Notes: generated by a model from the letters alone, not told the origin. A stretch of 64,000 nucleotides of DNA from JAUIET01 sp964352475 (GCA_964352475.1 CAYGSL010000012.1:34105-98104); one strand, 5' to 3'. Shown: positions 28,088 to 37,431, counted from the stretch's first letter. Numbers and translations: made by a program.

Positions 28088-28678
28088 TTAACACTGATAA
28101 ACGACTTTGATCTGATTCTTCTGACCATAGAATTGCAACTCGCTGGCCAGCGTACGCACTATGTGCAGCCCTCTTCCTGAAAGATGTTCACTGCAATGCT
28201 GCTCAGATTCACCGGGTGCGGAAGAGTCCATCATGCCAGGGCCAGAGTCCGCCACAACAATTTCCAATCTTGGGCGATCGGCTATATCGAGCATGCAATC
28301 AATCTTTATCCAGGTTCGCGCCGTGTCACCTAGCTCAGCAAGTCGCTGCAGCTTCTGGTCTCTATCTTCGTGGAACTGGTAAAAGCTGTCTTCGCCCTGC
28401 TTCTGACTTTCCGACATGGCAAGCACTCCGTAATCCAGAGCATTGACATACAACTCGTTGATAACAGTGTGCACATCTGGCCTGGCGGATTCAGGCAAGC
28501 CACTACCAATTAAGGCATCGAGAATGCCAGGCACTGGATTGGCTTCACAAAGATCCGCATTGCGAAATGAGAATTCCAGAAACCAGCAATGCGCAGACGC
28601 GTATTGCGTGTTGCTGTCCTGAGCTTGCTCATCAGGCGAGTCTTCTTTACGTTTGGTAAGTCGTCTATCCAGGAACAT
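28088..28678 (-). CDS. Anti-sigma-factor-type ATP-binding protein (HATPase_c_2)
   Basis: A 196-residue GHKL-fold protein of the RsbW/SpoIIAB kind. The N box is NELYVNALDYG (Asn79), the G1 box VADSGPGMMD, and the G2 box HLSGRGLHIVRTLA. Such proteins bind and sometimes phosphorylate a STAS antagonist in partner-switching. Relatives here are often the C-terminal domain of a receiver-PP2C-HATPase fusion; in this case the domain stands alone and no STAS or PP2C gene is next to it. It lies 90 nt after fliJ with a weak ribosome binding site. Confidence 0.82.
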   Translation of the reverse strand: MFLDRRLTKRKEDSPDEQAQDSNTQYASAHCWFLEFSFRNADLCEANPVPGILDALIGSGLPESARPDVHTVINELYVNALDYGVLAMSESQKQGEDSFYQFHEDRDQKLQRLAELGDTARTWIKIDCMLDIADRPRLEIVVADSGPGMMDSSAPGESEQHCSEHLSGRGLHIVRTLASELQFYGQKNQIKVVYQC

Positions 28679-28768
28679 TTCGTTCAGATCCAGATTATGG
28701 CTAGCTTAAGTCTAGCAGCTATGGCGAATTTGACCTCTCGGTGCTCAAAGCAGCTTATAGGTAACCAT

Positions 28769-29224
28769 CTAGCGGTAGCTCTGTCGTTGCATAGTCTCTT
28801 CTTCATCGTGAGCTTCCTGTCTACGGACGGTTTCCTGCTGCTCCTGACGAGTCACATCCGCCAGTCTGTCGTTCATGTTTTTCGCGCGATGACGCGCCTC
28901 AACCCACAACTCGCGAGCTTGCATCAAGCGCTGCTCTAACGCGCTGTTCTCGCGCTGTTGCTGTTCGATCACTGTTTGCAGACGATTGAGAAAAAGTTGT
29001 TTGCGGGTGCGTTCAGCCGGGTCCAGGTGTGATTCATTCTGCGAATTACGCATCGCCTGCAAGTATTCGGTGAAATATTCATTGAGCTGCTGGTATTTAC
29101 CCATTCCAGCATCCAGCAAAGCGGCGTACTCACCGACTGTAGTTGCTACTGCCTGTTCTTCACTGTGCAACACCGAACTCATTGTGGCCAGAACCTGGCG
29201 TCTTCTTCGCAAATTGGCGGGCAT
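28769..29224 (-). CDS. fliJ: Flagellar export protein FliJ
   Basis: FliJ is the coiled-coil stalk of the export ATPase complex, and it activates FlhA. The 151-residue product is almost wholly helical and charged, with FLNRLQTVIEQQQRENSALE and ELWVEARHRAKNMNDRL. It follows fliI by 14 nt and begins at an ATG. The family is poorly conserved, so position supports the name. Confidence 0.88.
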   Translation of the reverse strand: MPANLRRRRQVLATMSSVLHSEEQAVATTVGEYAALLDAGMGKYQQLNEYFTEYLQAMRNSQNESHLDPAERTRKQLFLNRLQTVIEQQQRENSALEQRLMQARELWVEARHRAKNMNDRLADVTRQEQQETVRRQEAHDEEETMQRQSYR

Positions 29225-29238
29225 TTAGCTAAGCTCGC

Positions 29239-30615
29239 TCATTGCCCATTGCTTATTGGCGCAAGCGATTCTGGCGCTACCTGCACTTCATTGGCACCGG
29301 GGCTGCTCACTAGTTGTTCAAGGCCATCAATTGAATCTTTTATACTCACACCCTGGTCAACACTTTGTTGCAAAAACGACTGCATGAAAGGCCATTTCGC
29401 AACCGCCTGATCAACCACCGGGTTCGCACCTTGTCGGTATGCACCGATTGCGAGTAAGTCCCTGACTTCCTCATACGCAGCATTCCATTGCTTGAACTGT
29501 AAAGCGCTCTGCTGGTGAGCCTTTGCACTCACGCTAGGCATCACTCTACTGACCGATGCGCCTACATCAATCGCTGGAAAATGGCCAGCATCTGCAAGCT
29601 TGCGCGACATCACTAAATGCCCATCAAGAATCGCTCTAGCGGCATCTGCAACCGGATCTTGCAACTCATCGCCATCGGTGAGTACCGTGTAGATCGCGGT
29701 TAAGCTGCCAGAACCAACGGCACCATTTCCGGCGCGTTCCACCAATGACGGTAGTTTGGCAAAAACGGACGCAGGGTATCCCCTGGTGGCCGGTGGCTCG
29801 CCAGCCGCCAGGGCAATTTCCCTGTGCGCCTGGGCAAACCGACTAAGCGAATCCATTAGCAGCAAAACCTGCTTGCCTTGATCACGAAAGTACTCTGCAA
29901 TTCGCGTCGCCACATTGGCCGCACGTACTCTCATTAATGGTGTTTCATCGGCTGGCGCAGCAACAACAATTGCTTTTTTACGAGTTTCTTCCACCATGTT
30001 CTGATCAATAAACTCACGTACTTCCCGGCCTCTTTCGCCTACCAGACCAACCACTACAACATCTGCCGATGTGTACCGCGTAATCATTCCTAATAATGTG
30101 CTTTTGCCTACGCCACTTCCAGCAAACAATCCAACCCGTTGACCTTTGCCCAGTGTTAACAGGCTGTTGATGGATCTAACGCCAACATCCAGGGGGCTTT
30201 CAATCGGCTGTCTGAGCATTGGATTAATAATTGAAGAGCGAAACAACACTTCGCTACTTGGCTTCAACACCCCCAATTGGTCCAGAGGCTGTTCCAGCGA
30301 ATTGATAACACGGCCGAGTAGCTCAGGCCCCACTGCAAGCTTGCTACTTTGCTGAACGGGTCGAACCCTGGCGCCTGGGTAAAGCTCATGTTGACCGCAC
30401 AATGCGACCAGAAACGTCTTTTCGTCGGAAAACCCAACCACCTCCGCCTCCACTGGTGAGTGCTCAGGATGCTCTATCAGGCAGCGGCTGCCGACCGCCG
30501 CCTTCAAACCAACCGCTTCTATCGTTAAACCAAGCACGCGACTCAGCCTGCCACTGGCTTTGGGTTCTGGCTGAAACTCGAAAAGACTCGCGGCTGCACT
30601 CAGCTCCTCCAGCAT
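29239..30615 (-). CDS. fliI: Flagellum-specific ATPase FliI
   Basis: The hexameric ATPase of flagellar export, related to F1 beta. The 458-residue product has Walker A AGSGVGKST at residues 165-173, GERGREVREFI, Walker B VLLLMDSLSRFA, and the segment GEPPATRGYPASVFAKLP typical of FliI/SctN. It begins 2 nt after fliH. Confidence 0.96.
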   Translation of the reverse strand: MLEELSAAASLFEFQPEPKASGRLSRVLGLTIEAVGLKAAVGSRCLIEHPEHSPVEAEVVGFSDEKTFLVALCGQHELYPGARVRPVQQSSKLAVGPELLGRVINSLEQPLDQLGVLKPSSEVLFRSSIINPMLRQPIESPLDVGVRSINSLLTLGKGQRVGLFAGSGVGKSTLLGMITRYTSADVVVVGLVGERGREVREFIDQNMVEETRKKAIVVAAPADETPLMRVRAANVATRIAEYFRDQGKQVLLLMDSLSRFAQAHREIALAAGEPPATRGYPASVFAKLPSLVERAGNGAVGSGSLTAIYTVLTDGDELQDPVADAARAILDGHLVMSRKLADAGHFPAIDVGASVSRVMPSVSAKAHQQSALQFKQWNAAYEEVRDLLAIGAYRQGANPVVDQAVAKWPFMQSFLQQSVDQGVSIKDSIDGLEQLVSSPGANEVQVAPESLAPISNGQ

Positions 30616-30617
30616 TG

Positions 30618-31331
30618 TCAGGCTTCTCCGCCCGCATTGCCGAGCTGTGTTTGCAGAGCGGCAAGCGCCTCGTCGATTCTGTGCTGTACGGTGTGATCAA
30701 GCAAGGCTCTGCGCGATTCAACAATGCAATCGCCGCTTACCAACGAGGCATCGCTGACTAATCGCCATTGGCCATTGCTCTGGTATTGCTCCAGAGTGCT
30801 GTAGTCAGTGTCGCAAACGCGTACTTCTAATACCTGATCGTGATCCGAAAGGCTGGCCAGAGCTTGCTCAAGAATGGACTCCAGATTACACACTCCCATT
30901 GCCAATTCCGCGCGTGTCACGCTGCACACCAGTTTTTCTATTACTTGCAACATCAGGCGGCGTTCTTCCTTGTTATGCACATTGAGTGCTTTGGGCAAGC
31001 TCTCTTCCAATCCAGCGATAGCCGCCAACGCCGATGTTAATTGCTGTTCTGCCAGCTGCTGACCAACACGCATAGCCTCTTCACGGCCTTGGCGCTCGCC
31101 TGCTTCAATACCCTGTTGCAGGCCTTCGTTATAGGCTTGTTGTTTGGCCTCAGTGAGCAAGGCATCCAACTCATCGACCGTCACCCTCTTCCTGCCTTCT
31201 GATTGTTCTTTTGCGGGTGATTCCTGCATGCTTGAATTCAGTGCGGGGAACGTAGCGGTTGATGTACCGGATTGGGTTCCAACAAATGCTATCTTGGCGT
31301 CACCAAGTTCTGGGGGGCTCCAATTCTTCAT
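30618..31331 (-). CDS. fliH: Flagellar assembly protein FliH
   Basis: FliH is the stator-like negative regulator of FliI and docks it to the C-ring. The start at ATG 31331 (237 residues, MKNWSPPELGD) has GAGGCGAG just upstream; a GTG at 31364 overlapping the fliG stop is also possible. A variable N-terminal third is followed by the helical region QQAYNEGLQQGIEAGERQGR, with glycine-containing heptads typical of FliH, then a C-terminal alpha/beta domain. The Trp in position 4 fits the FliN-binding EHxWxP-type N-terminus. Confidence 0.9.
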   Translation of the reverse strand: MKNWSPPELGDAKIAFVGTQSGTSTATFPALNSSMQESPAKEQSEGRKRVTVDELDALLTEAKQQAYNEGLQQGIEAGERQGREEAMRVGQQLAEQQLTSALAAIAGLEESLPKALNVHNKEERRLMLQVIEKLVCSVTRAELAMGVCNLESILEQALASLSDHDQVLEVRVCDTDYSTLEQYQSNGQWRLVSDASLVSGDCIVESRRALLDHTVQHRIDEALAALQTQLGNAGGEA

Positions 31332-31363
31332 TTCACTCGCCTCCGATGCTGGTATTCGGTCCA

Positions 31364-32383
31364 CTACAGCATCTCGTCGCCAGAACCACCCAGAGATATT
31401 TCGCCATCCTCAGCGAGTTTGTGTGCCATGGTTAGAATCTCACGCTGTGCTTCTTCCACTTCGCTCACGCGCACTGGCCCTTTGGCATCAAGATCATCGG
31501 CAAGCAACTCGGCCGCTCGTTTGGACATGTTGCCGAATATTTTCGCCTTGAGTTCATCACTTGCGCCCTTCAAGGCGGTGATCAACTTGTCGGTATCGAC
31601 TTCCCGGAGTACCACCTGTATACCGCGATCGTCTACATTGAGCAGATTTTCAAATACGAACATCAAGTCTTTGATTTCAGCAGACAGCTGCTCGTTTTGT
31701 TCCGTTAGCTGTTCCATCACATCGGCTTCAAGCTTCTTGTCGAGACTGTTGAGAATCTCAGCTGCGATTCGTCGTCCACCCATTGGCCTGGCTTGCGTTT
31801 TAGCGTGGCCGGCAAATTGTTGCTCTAGTATTTCATTGAGTTCCTGCAATGCAGCCGGGTGAACAGTATCCAGTTCGGCCACTCGACGAATAATTTCCAG
31901 GCGCTTTGCCTCGTCCAGAAATTCCAGAATCTCGGCCGATTGCTCTGCTTCCAGGTAGGCAATCACAATGGCCTGTATTTGAGGGTGCTCGTGCCGGATG
32001 ATATCGGCAACCTTGCGCGCCTCCATCCATTTAAGCGAATCCAATCCAGATGTGGAGCCTCCCAGGCGAATGCGATCAACCAGACTGTTCGCCTTGTCTT
32101 CGCCCAGAGCCTTGACCATGATGCTGCGAATGTAATCTTCTGAATCAACGCCCAGTCCGGTTTGCCCACCAACATCGGTTAGCAAATTGCTTACGGCGCT
32201 CTCAACTTGTTCTTGTTGCACATCAGCAAGCATCGACATGGATGTGCCAATTGCCTGAACTTCTTTAGGCCCCATGTTTTTCAGTACGGCTGCCGCATCC
32301 GCCTCACCAAGCGACATCAATAAAATGGCGGCCTGGTCTATCTTGGACAGTGCTCCGGCGGTTTCCTCTCCGGCGTTACTCAC
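31364..32383 (-). CDS. fliG: Flagellar switch protein FliG
   Basis: The torque-generating C-ring protein on which the stator acts. The 339-residue product has the three FliG domains: the N-terminal domain binding FliF (ILLMSLGEADAAAVLKNMGP), the middle domain with the EHPQ motif (IIRHEHPQIQAIVIAYLE), and the C-terminal domain with charged residues facing MotC (LMFVFENLLNVDDRGIQVVL). The GTG start overlaps fliF by 8 nt. Confidence 0.96.
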   Translation of the reverse strand: MSNAGEETAGALSKIDQAAILLMSLGEADAAAVLKNMGPKEVQAIGTSMSMLADVQQEQVESAVSNLLTDVGGQTGLGVDSEDYIRSIMVKALGEDKANSLVDRIRLGGSTSGLDSLKWMEARKVADIIRHEHPQIQAIVIAYLEAEQSAEILEFLDEAKRLEIIRRVAELDTVHPAALQELNEILEQQFAGHAKTQARPMGGRRIAAEILNSLDKKLEADVMEQLTEQNEQLSAEIKDLMFVFENLLNVDDRGIQVVLREVDTDKLITALKGASDELKAKIFGNMSKRAAELLADDLDAKGPVRVSEVEEAQREILTMAHKLAEDGEISLGGSGDEML

Positions 32384-34211
32384 TTTCAGCCACCCATTTT
32401 CTGATCACTTGTGCAACTCGATTAGGATCTTGTTCTATCAAACCCTTGATGGAATCCATTTGTTGTTCAAAATTTCCCTGTAATCCGGGAATCATCATCT
32501 GGTCTGAACCGTTGCCCAAGGCTGCAACGGCAGCTCCTCCAGCCAAGGCAGCGCTGGCTGCATTGTTGTCCAGACCAATCGCGCGACTGGCCTCTTCCTT
32601 GGCAGCAAGTGCTGCGGCATTTGCTTCTTTAGTGGCCGTTTCGACGTCGCTGTCGTCAATATCACTCAAGGTTGGCGGCGGTGCCGGTGGTGCTGCTTTG
32701 CTGAGATTTTTTAAAGTGGGTCTAAGCACGCCAAAAACAAGAATAAGTACAAACAATCCGCCTAGTACCTGCTTAAGCAGCGTTTTAAACCATGCCTGTT
32801 CCCAAATAGGCGGTGCCTCAAAAACGGCGGCTGGAGCCTGTTTTACAAACTCTGCATTAATAACGTTGACTGAGTCACCTCTGGCAGCGCTAAAGCCGAC
32901 TGTATCTTTGACCAGCTGGGTCAGGCGCTGTAATTCTTCTTCATCCCAGGGCTCGGCGATCATTTCAGGTTCCGCAGGCGCGGATTCCTCGCCTTCTTCC
33001 TCAGCTTCTTCAGTCTCGGCCGTTTCTTCCTCGCCCTCCGCCAAAGTTGCTTCTTCAACGGGTTTAGGGATCATCTTGTGATCAACCACCACTGCAACTG
33101 AAATTCGCTGCACTTTTCCGACCTGGTGTCTAGTGTGGCTGATGGTGCGATCAAGTTCATAATTTCGCGTACTCTGACGCTTGCTGGAGCTTCCAGCGCC
33201 GCCATCTGCTGCCCCGCCCGCTCCGGGGTTGTCGGCGGTCACGTTGGCAGCGGCCGGCGGTTGATTCGTTAGAGCGCCAGGAACGCCTGCGGCCCGCGCG
33301 TCATCTCCGCCGCTGCGCTGCTCCTCAAGCGTTTCTTCGCTTCTAACCGACTGCAAATCCGGGTTATAGATCTCATCGGTCTGTTCCATCTCCGTGAAGT
33401 CCACATCAAGTGTGACTTCGGAGCGGTAGTTACCACTACCCACAATCGGGCCGAGGATGCTGTTTACGCGTTCATTGAAATCTTGCTCAAGGCGGTTTTT
33501 GTAATCCAACTGGCGGCTGGCCATTTCAAGATCCCTACCGCTTTCAGAGCTAGACAACAGGTTTCCAAGTTGGTCAACAATAGTCACGTCTTCAAGCATT
33601 AGCTCGGGGATACTGAAGGCCACCATATTCCTGATAGCCTTAACCTGTGAACCACTCAGTGATCGACCTGAATACAGTTCAACGAACACCGACGCTCGCG
33701 GCCGTTTTGCATGGCGTACAAACACAGATGCTTTGGGAATCGCTAAATGAACGCGAGCGCTTCGCACGGTGTTTATATTGCTAATCGTCCGCGCAAGTTC
33801 ACCCTCAAGGCCGCGACGATAACGCGCGGTTTCCATAAACTGACTTGTACCCAGCGATTGTTCCTGGTCCAGCACCTCAAGACCTACTGCCGGGTTGGCA
33901 CTGATTCCTCCGGCAGCAAGCTTTAAGCGGGCGCTGTGAAGTTGATCGGCCTCTACCAACAAGTTGCCGGTTCTTGAATCCAGTTTGTAGGGAATCTGGT
34001 TTCCGTCGAGTATTGTTATCGCCTCGTTGGCATCAGCATATTCCATGCCATCAAACAGCGCGCGGTAGTCAGGTTCCTGACTCCACAACACTACGCCAAA
34101 GCCCACAGCCACACTGGCTGCCAGACCCAGCATTAAACCAAGTTGCCTTAGGAAACTGAGACCGTTAAAGCCTGCAAAGCCTAATACGGCGGTCGAATCA
34201 GTTGTTGCCAC
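32376..34211 (-). CDS. fliF: Flagellar MS-ring protein FliF
   Basis: FliF builds the MS ring in the inner membrane. The 611-residue product has membrane helices at about 22-42 and 485-505. Between them is a periplasmic part with PDYRALFDGMEYADANEAI, RYRRGLEGELARTISNINTV and ARVHLAIPKASVFVRHAKRP, and an acidic, low-complexity stretch (about 395-430). The C-terminus ends in the FliG-binding tail VAQVIRKWVAES. It starts with GTG, 43 nt after fliE. Confidence 0.96.
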   Translation of the reverse strand: MATTDSTAVLGFAGFNGLSFLRQLGLMLGLAASVAVGFGVVLWSQEPDYRALFDGMEYADANEAITILDGNQIPYKLDSRTGNLLVEADQLHSARLKLAAGGISANPAVGLEVLDQEQSLGTSQFMETARYRRGLEGELARTISNINTVRSARVHLAIPKASVFVRHAKRPRASVFVELYSGRSLSGSQVKAIRNMVAFSIPELMLEDVTIVDQLGNLLSSSESGRDLEMASRQLDYKNRLEQDFNERVNSILGPIVGSGNYRSEVTLDVDFTEMEQTDEIYNPDLQSVRSEETLEEQRSGGDDARAAGVPGALTNQPPAAANVTADNPGAGGAADGGAGSSSKRQSTRNYELDRTISHTRHQVGKVQRISVAVVVDHKMIPKPVEEATLAEGEEETAETEEAEEEGEESAPAEPEMIAEPWDEEELQRLTQLVKDTVGFSAARGDSVNVINAEFVKQAPAAVFEAPPIWEQAWFKTLLKQVLGGLFVLILVFGVLRPTLKNLSKAAPPAPPPTLSDIDDSDVETATKEANAAALAAKEEASRAIGLDNNAASAALAGGAAVAALGNGSDQMMIPGLQGNFEQQMDSIKGLIEQDPNRVAQVIRKWVAESE

Positions 34212-34254
34212 GCACTATGTTCCTTGTGCCACCTATAATTATTATTACCACTGC

Positions 34255-34638
34255 CTAGATAGGCATGTTCATTACTTCCTGATAGGCCTCAACCAAGCGG
34301 TTTCGAACCTGCGTCATGGCTTGAAACGCGACGCCTGATTTTTGCGACGCTACCATTACATCACTCAAGGACACGCGGGTATCGCCAAGTTGATACGCTT
34401 CCGCCAGAGCACCTGACGTCTTTTGGAGTTCATTCACTTTGTCTATGGCTGAATTAAGTGTGTTCTGGAAATCAGATTTGGCAATCTCGTTCGGACCCTG
34501 ATTAACGCCACGCAGATCAAGCGTGCTGGCGGTACCAGCGTCCGCGCTAACAGGGTTGCTCGCACCCGCTTGTGCTTGTTCTCGCATGAGCCGCATTTGC
34601 TGTAGCACATTGTTTACGTCAACTCGTCCAGCATCCAT
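34255..34638 (-). CDS. fliE: Flagellar hook-basal body protein FliE
   Basis: FliE links the MS ring to the rod. The 127-residue product has the conserved C-terminal half: FQNTLNSAIDKVNELQKTSG, VSLSDVMVASQKSGVAFQAM and RNRLVEAYQEVMNMPI. It is the first gene of the fliEFGHIJ unit, with a sigma-54-like site about 180 nt upstream. Confidence 0.95.
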   Translation of the reverse strand: MDAGRVDVNNVLQQMRLMREQAQAGASNPVSADAGTASTLDLRGVNQGPNEIAKSDFQNTLNSAIDKVNELQKTSGALAEAYQLGDTRVSLSDVMVASQKSGVAFQAMTQVRNRLVEAYQEVMNMPI

Positions 34639-34744
34639 TAGCTTATGACCTGATCCTTTTCATTAAACTCAACCAAGACCATCTGTTTCAGACAGTCAAA
34701 TTTCCGACGTTCAAGGTTGATCAGTTGCGCGCGCGGCGTTTCTT

Positions 34745-34758
34745 GACGACTTATTGAC
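34745..34758 (-). promoter_or_regulatory. Possible FleQ-type element in the fliE leader
   Basis: The complement reads GTCAATAAGTCGTC, matching GTCANTAAATTGAC at 10 of 13 defined positions. It lies about 47-60 nt downstream of the start site predicted from 34817-34833. From memory, FleQ binds in the leader of fliE and flhA in P. aeruginosa, so a downstream site is not odd. Confidence 0.35.
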
Positions 34759-34816
34759 GTCTGGCACGGTCACACATCCAGTTAACTCACCTTCTGCGGA
34801 AATCTGCAGAATGAAG

Positions 34817-34833
34817 TGCAGTTATTGGGCCAA
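34817..34833 (-). promoter_or_regulatory. Sigma-54-like promoter for fliE operon
   Basis: The complement reads TTGGCCCAATAACTGCA, with -24 TTGGC, -12 CTGCA and exact GG-N10-GC spacing. It lies 179 nt upstream of the fliE start in a 238-nt gap that holds no gene. Confidence 0.5.
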
Positions 34834-34876
34834 CTATGACATCGCCTAGGTACTGGCAGACAAGCGGTGCAACTGT

Positions 34877-35332
34877 TTAAAAAATACCCATAGACGCACC
34901 AGCGGCCATACTCAGCCCAAGCTCTTCACACTGTTGCAGCGCAGAGTCTGAGATAGAGCCAACTGACAACACTGGCTCTGCAACTTTTCGTAATGGGTAG
35001 CCAGGTACAATACGTTCAACAGCTGTAATAGCACCTGTGCCATCGTTACCCGCGCCGACAAAAAGTGCGTAGGGCAAATTGATCTTGTACGGTTCGGCTG
35101 GATAAAAAGTACGATCAAAAAAGTCTTTCAGCATGCCAGACATATAACCAAAGTTTTCCGGCGTGCCGAATATCAGGGCGTCTGCGTCAAGTAAGTCTTG
35201 CAAGCCAGCATCGGCCGCCAGAATCAGTCGACTATTAACCGCCTCTTCTTCACAAGCTCCCTGATAAACCGCCTGTGCCATAGCTTCAACATGGTTGCCC
35301 TGACTGTGATAGATAATTCTCAGCTGTTTCAT
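34877..35332 (-). CDS. Flavodoxin-family NAD(P)H-dependent oxidoreductase
   Basis: The 151-residue product has a flavodoxin-like fold. The FMN phosphate loop is seen as YHSQGNHVEAMAQAV at residues 8-22, followed by ADALIFGTPENFGYMSGMLK and a third loop around FVGAGNDGTGA, both typical of WrbA/flavodoxin_2 relatives. The substrate cannot be read from sequence. It is divergent from the plus-strand oxidoreductase that starts 112 nt away and lies just upstream of the flagellar cluster, with no evident link to it. Confidence 0.8.
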   Translation of the reverse strand: MKQLRIIYHSQGNHVEAMAQAVYQGACEEEAVNSRLILAADAGLQDLLDADALIFGTPENFGYMSGMLKDFFDRTFYPAEPYKINLPYALFVGAGNDGTGAITAVERIVPGYPLRKVAEPVLSVGSISDSALQQCEELGLSMAAGASMGIF

Positions 35333-35443
35333 TCGTTTAGAGAGCCTCTGGTTGCGGGCTTGCGATTACCGATAGGTCATCAGTAGCACGCTCACATGCA
35401 CGTATTATAGAAGTTTGAATCTGCACACCCCAGCTATTTCACA

Positions 35444-36472
35444 ATGAATGACATCAATCGCCAATGGTTGCTCGCCTCTCGCCCAACAGGCATGGTCAGT
35501 GAATCTCATTTTGAATACCATGAGGCACCCCTGCCAGAACCCAATCTTGCAGATGGTGAGTATTTGGTACGCAATCTCTACCTCAGCTTCGAACCGGCAA
35601 TGCGCGGCTGGATGGATGATGAACCAAGCTACCTTCCCCCGGCAGAACTGGGCGAGCCCATGCGATCTACAGCTGTGGGTCAGATAGTGCGCTCCGAAAA
35701 CCCTGAATTCCCTGAAGGGCAATTGGTACAAGGTATGTTCGGCTGGCAGGACTACGCTGTGGGTGGCGGCAGTAGCGAGATGTTTCCAGGCAATGTTATT
35801 CCCGAAGGTGTCCCGCCGACCATGCCATTGACCATTATGGGCGGCACTGCATTAACCGCCTATTTTGGCTTGCTGCATGTTGGCCAGCCAAAAAAAGGGG
35901 AAACCGTTCTGGTATCGGGAGCCGCAGGTGCGACTGGTTCCGTGGTTGCTCAAATTGCAAAGCTGAAGGGCTGCCGGGTGATTGGTATCGCCGGCGGACC
36001 GGCGAAATGCAAGTGGCTACGGGAAGACCTGGGGCTGGATCACGTCATTGACTACAAAAACGAAGATGTTTCAGAGCGCCTGACGGCTTTATGCGCTAAC
36101 GGTATCAATGTGTTCTTCGACAATGTGGGTGGCCAGACCCTGGAAGCAGGCATTGACCAAATCGCTCAATTTGGCCGCATTGTGTTATGCGGTGCAATTT
36201 CCGAATACAACAGTGATAGGCCAGCGCCAGGCCCCAACAACCTGATGAACCTGGTGAAATTCAGTGTTCGTATGGAAGGATTTATTATGTTCAACTACAT
36301 AAGCCAGATAGATCAAGCATTTGCCGATCTGGGGCAATGGTTGGCGGACGGTAAATTGCAGTGGAAAGAAGATATACAGCAGGGGTTTGATCAAATTCCA
36401 GCCACATTTCTCAGGCTGTTCAGCGGTGCCAACGATGGTAAACAGCTGCTGAAAATAGCCGATCCTGACTGA
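35444..36472 (+). CDS. NADP-dependent oxidoreductase, zinc-free MDR family (CurA/PTGR-like)
   Basis: Medium-chain reductase of 342 residues. It lacks the zinc-binding cysteines of alcohol dehydrogenases and carries the N-terminal MRGWMDDEPSYLPPAELGEP segment typical of leukotriene B4 12-hydroxydehydrogenase/CurA relatives, which reduce alpha,beta-unsaturated ketones. The cofactor loop is VSGAAGATGSVVAQIAK (about residues 157-173). The following SDR gene starts 43 nt downstream and may be co-transcribed. The substrate is unknown. Confidence 0.9.
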   Translation: MNDINRQWLLASRPTGMVSESHFEYHEAPLPEPNLADGEYLVRNLYLSFEPAMRGWMDDEPSYLPPAELGEPMRSTAVGQIVRSENPEFPEGQLVQGMFGWQDYAVGGGSSEMFPGNVIPEGVPPTMPLTIMGGTALTAYFGLLHVGQPKKGETVLVSGAAGATGSVVAQIAKLKGCRVIGIAGGPAKCKWLREDLGLDHVIDYKNEDVSERLTALCANGINVFFDNVGGQTLEAGIDQIAQFGRIVLCGAISEYNSDRPAPGPNNLMNLVKFSVRMEGFIMFNYISQIDQAFADLGQWLADGKLQWKEDIQQGFDQIPATFLRLFSGANDGKQLLKIADPD

Positions 36473-36515
36473 GCTCTTGGTATTGAAAATAAATAATGTG
36501 CATTGAGAATAAAAG

Positions 36516-37367
36516 ATGAAGGATTTTGAAGGAAAAGTTGCGGCTATCACCGGTGGTGCGAGCGGTATTGGCTACGCGATGGCGGAAGCTGCTTTGGACC
36601 GCGGCATGAAAGTAGCGATAGCCGATGTGGAACAGGAAGCTCTGGATAAGGCCTGCAGCGAATTGTCTAAAAAAGGTTCAGTGCTTGCGGTTCAAACCGA
36701 TGTTTCCAGTGCACAAGCAATGGATAACTTTGCCGAGCGTAGCTTCGATGCCTATGGATCAGTGCAGCTACTGTTCAATAATGCCGGCGTGGATGGGCAC
36801 GGCGCTATGTGGGATCTTCGTACCGAAGATTGGGAGTGGACGCTAGGCGTTAATCTATGGGGTGTTATTCACGGAATTCGAGTGTTCAGTAAACACATGG
36901 TTGAAAACAATTGCGGCCATATAGTCAATACAGCGTCAATTGCCGGCCTGGTATCGGCACCGGCTTCTGGGCCTTACACGGTCAGCAAACATGCGGTAGT
37001 GGCCTTGTCGGAAGTGCTCTTTGGAGAGCTTCGTAATGAGTCAAAAAATGTTGGTGTGTCTGTGCTTTGCCCAAGTTATGTCAGCACAAATATTTATACC
37101 TCAAGCCGCAACCGCGACAATGTAGACAAAACCCCTGAGTGGCTTGCTGAGCAACAGGCAGTAGCAGACATCGCCTCGCCTTTTTTCGCTGACGCCATGT
37201 CGGCAGCGTCGGTGGCAAATTTATGTTTTTCTGCAATAGAAACTGAGCAGTTTTACATTCTGCCTCATAGAGACGGCTCCCTGCCCTTGGTCAAACAACG
37301 TATGATGGAAATTCTCGAAAATGGGTCGCCAAGTATGCGTGGACCCGAAGAATATCCGTTTAACTGA
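36516..37367 (+). CDS. Short-chain dehydrogenase/reductase
   Basis: Classical SDR of 283 residues. The cofactor motif TGGASGIG is at residues 12-19, the NNAG motif in FNNAGVDGHG, and the catalytic Ser in NTASIAGLVS with the Y-x-x-x-K motif in PYTVSKHAV. Asp at the end of beta-2 (IADVEQ) suggests NAD(H). The C-terminus is longer than the 250-residue norm and ends MRGPEEYPFN. Its likely partner is the reductase just upstream. Confidence 0.92.
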   Translation: MKDFEGKVAAITGGASGIGYAMAEAALDRGMKVAIADVEQEALDKACSELSKKGSVLAVQTDVSSAQAMDNFAERSFDAYGSVQLLFNNAGVDGHGAMWDLRTEDWEWTLGVNLWGVIHGIRVFSKHMVENNCGHIVNTASIAGLVSAPASGPYTVSKHAVVALSEVLFGELRNESKNVGVSVLCPSYVSTNIYTSSRNRDNVDKTPEWLAEQQAVADIASPFFADAMSAASVANLCFSAIETEQFYILPHRDGSLPLVKQRMMEILENGSPSMRGPEEYPFN

Positions 37368-37431
37368 GTTGTGTTAATCGGTACGGTGTTTTCAGGTTGA
37401 ATAATTTTCTCGCATACGCTTAACTGCAGAG

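Noticed and set aside
12113..34638. Non-flagellar type III secretion system
   Set aside because: Presence of FliE, FliL, FliM, FliO, FliK, MotCD, FliA, FlhF and FleN shows a true flagellar cluster.
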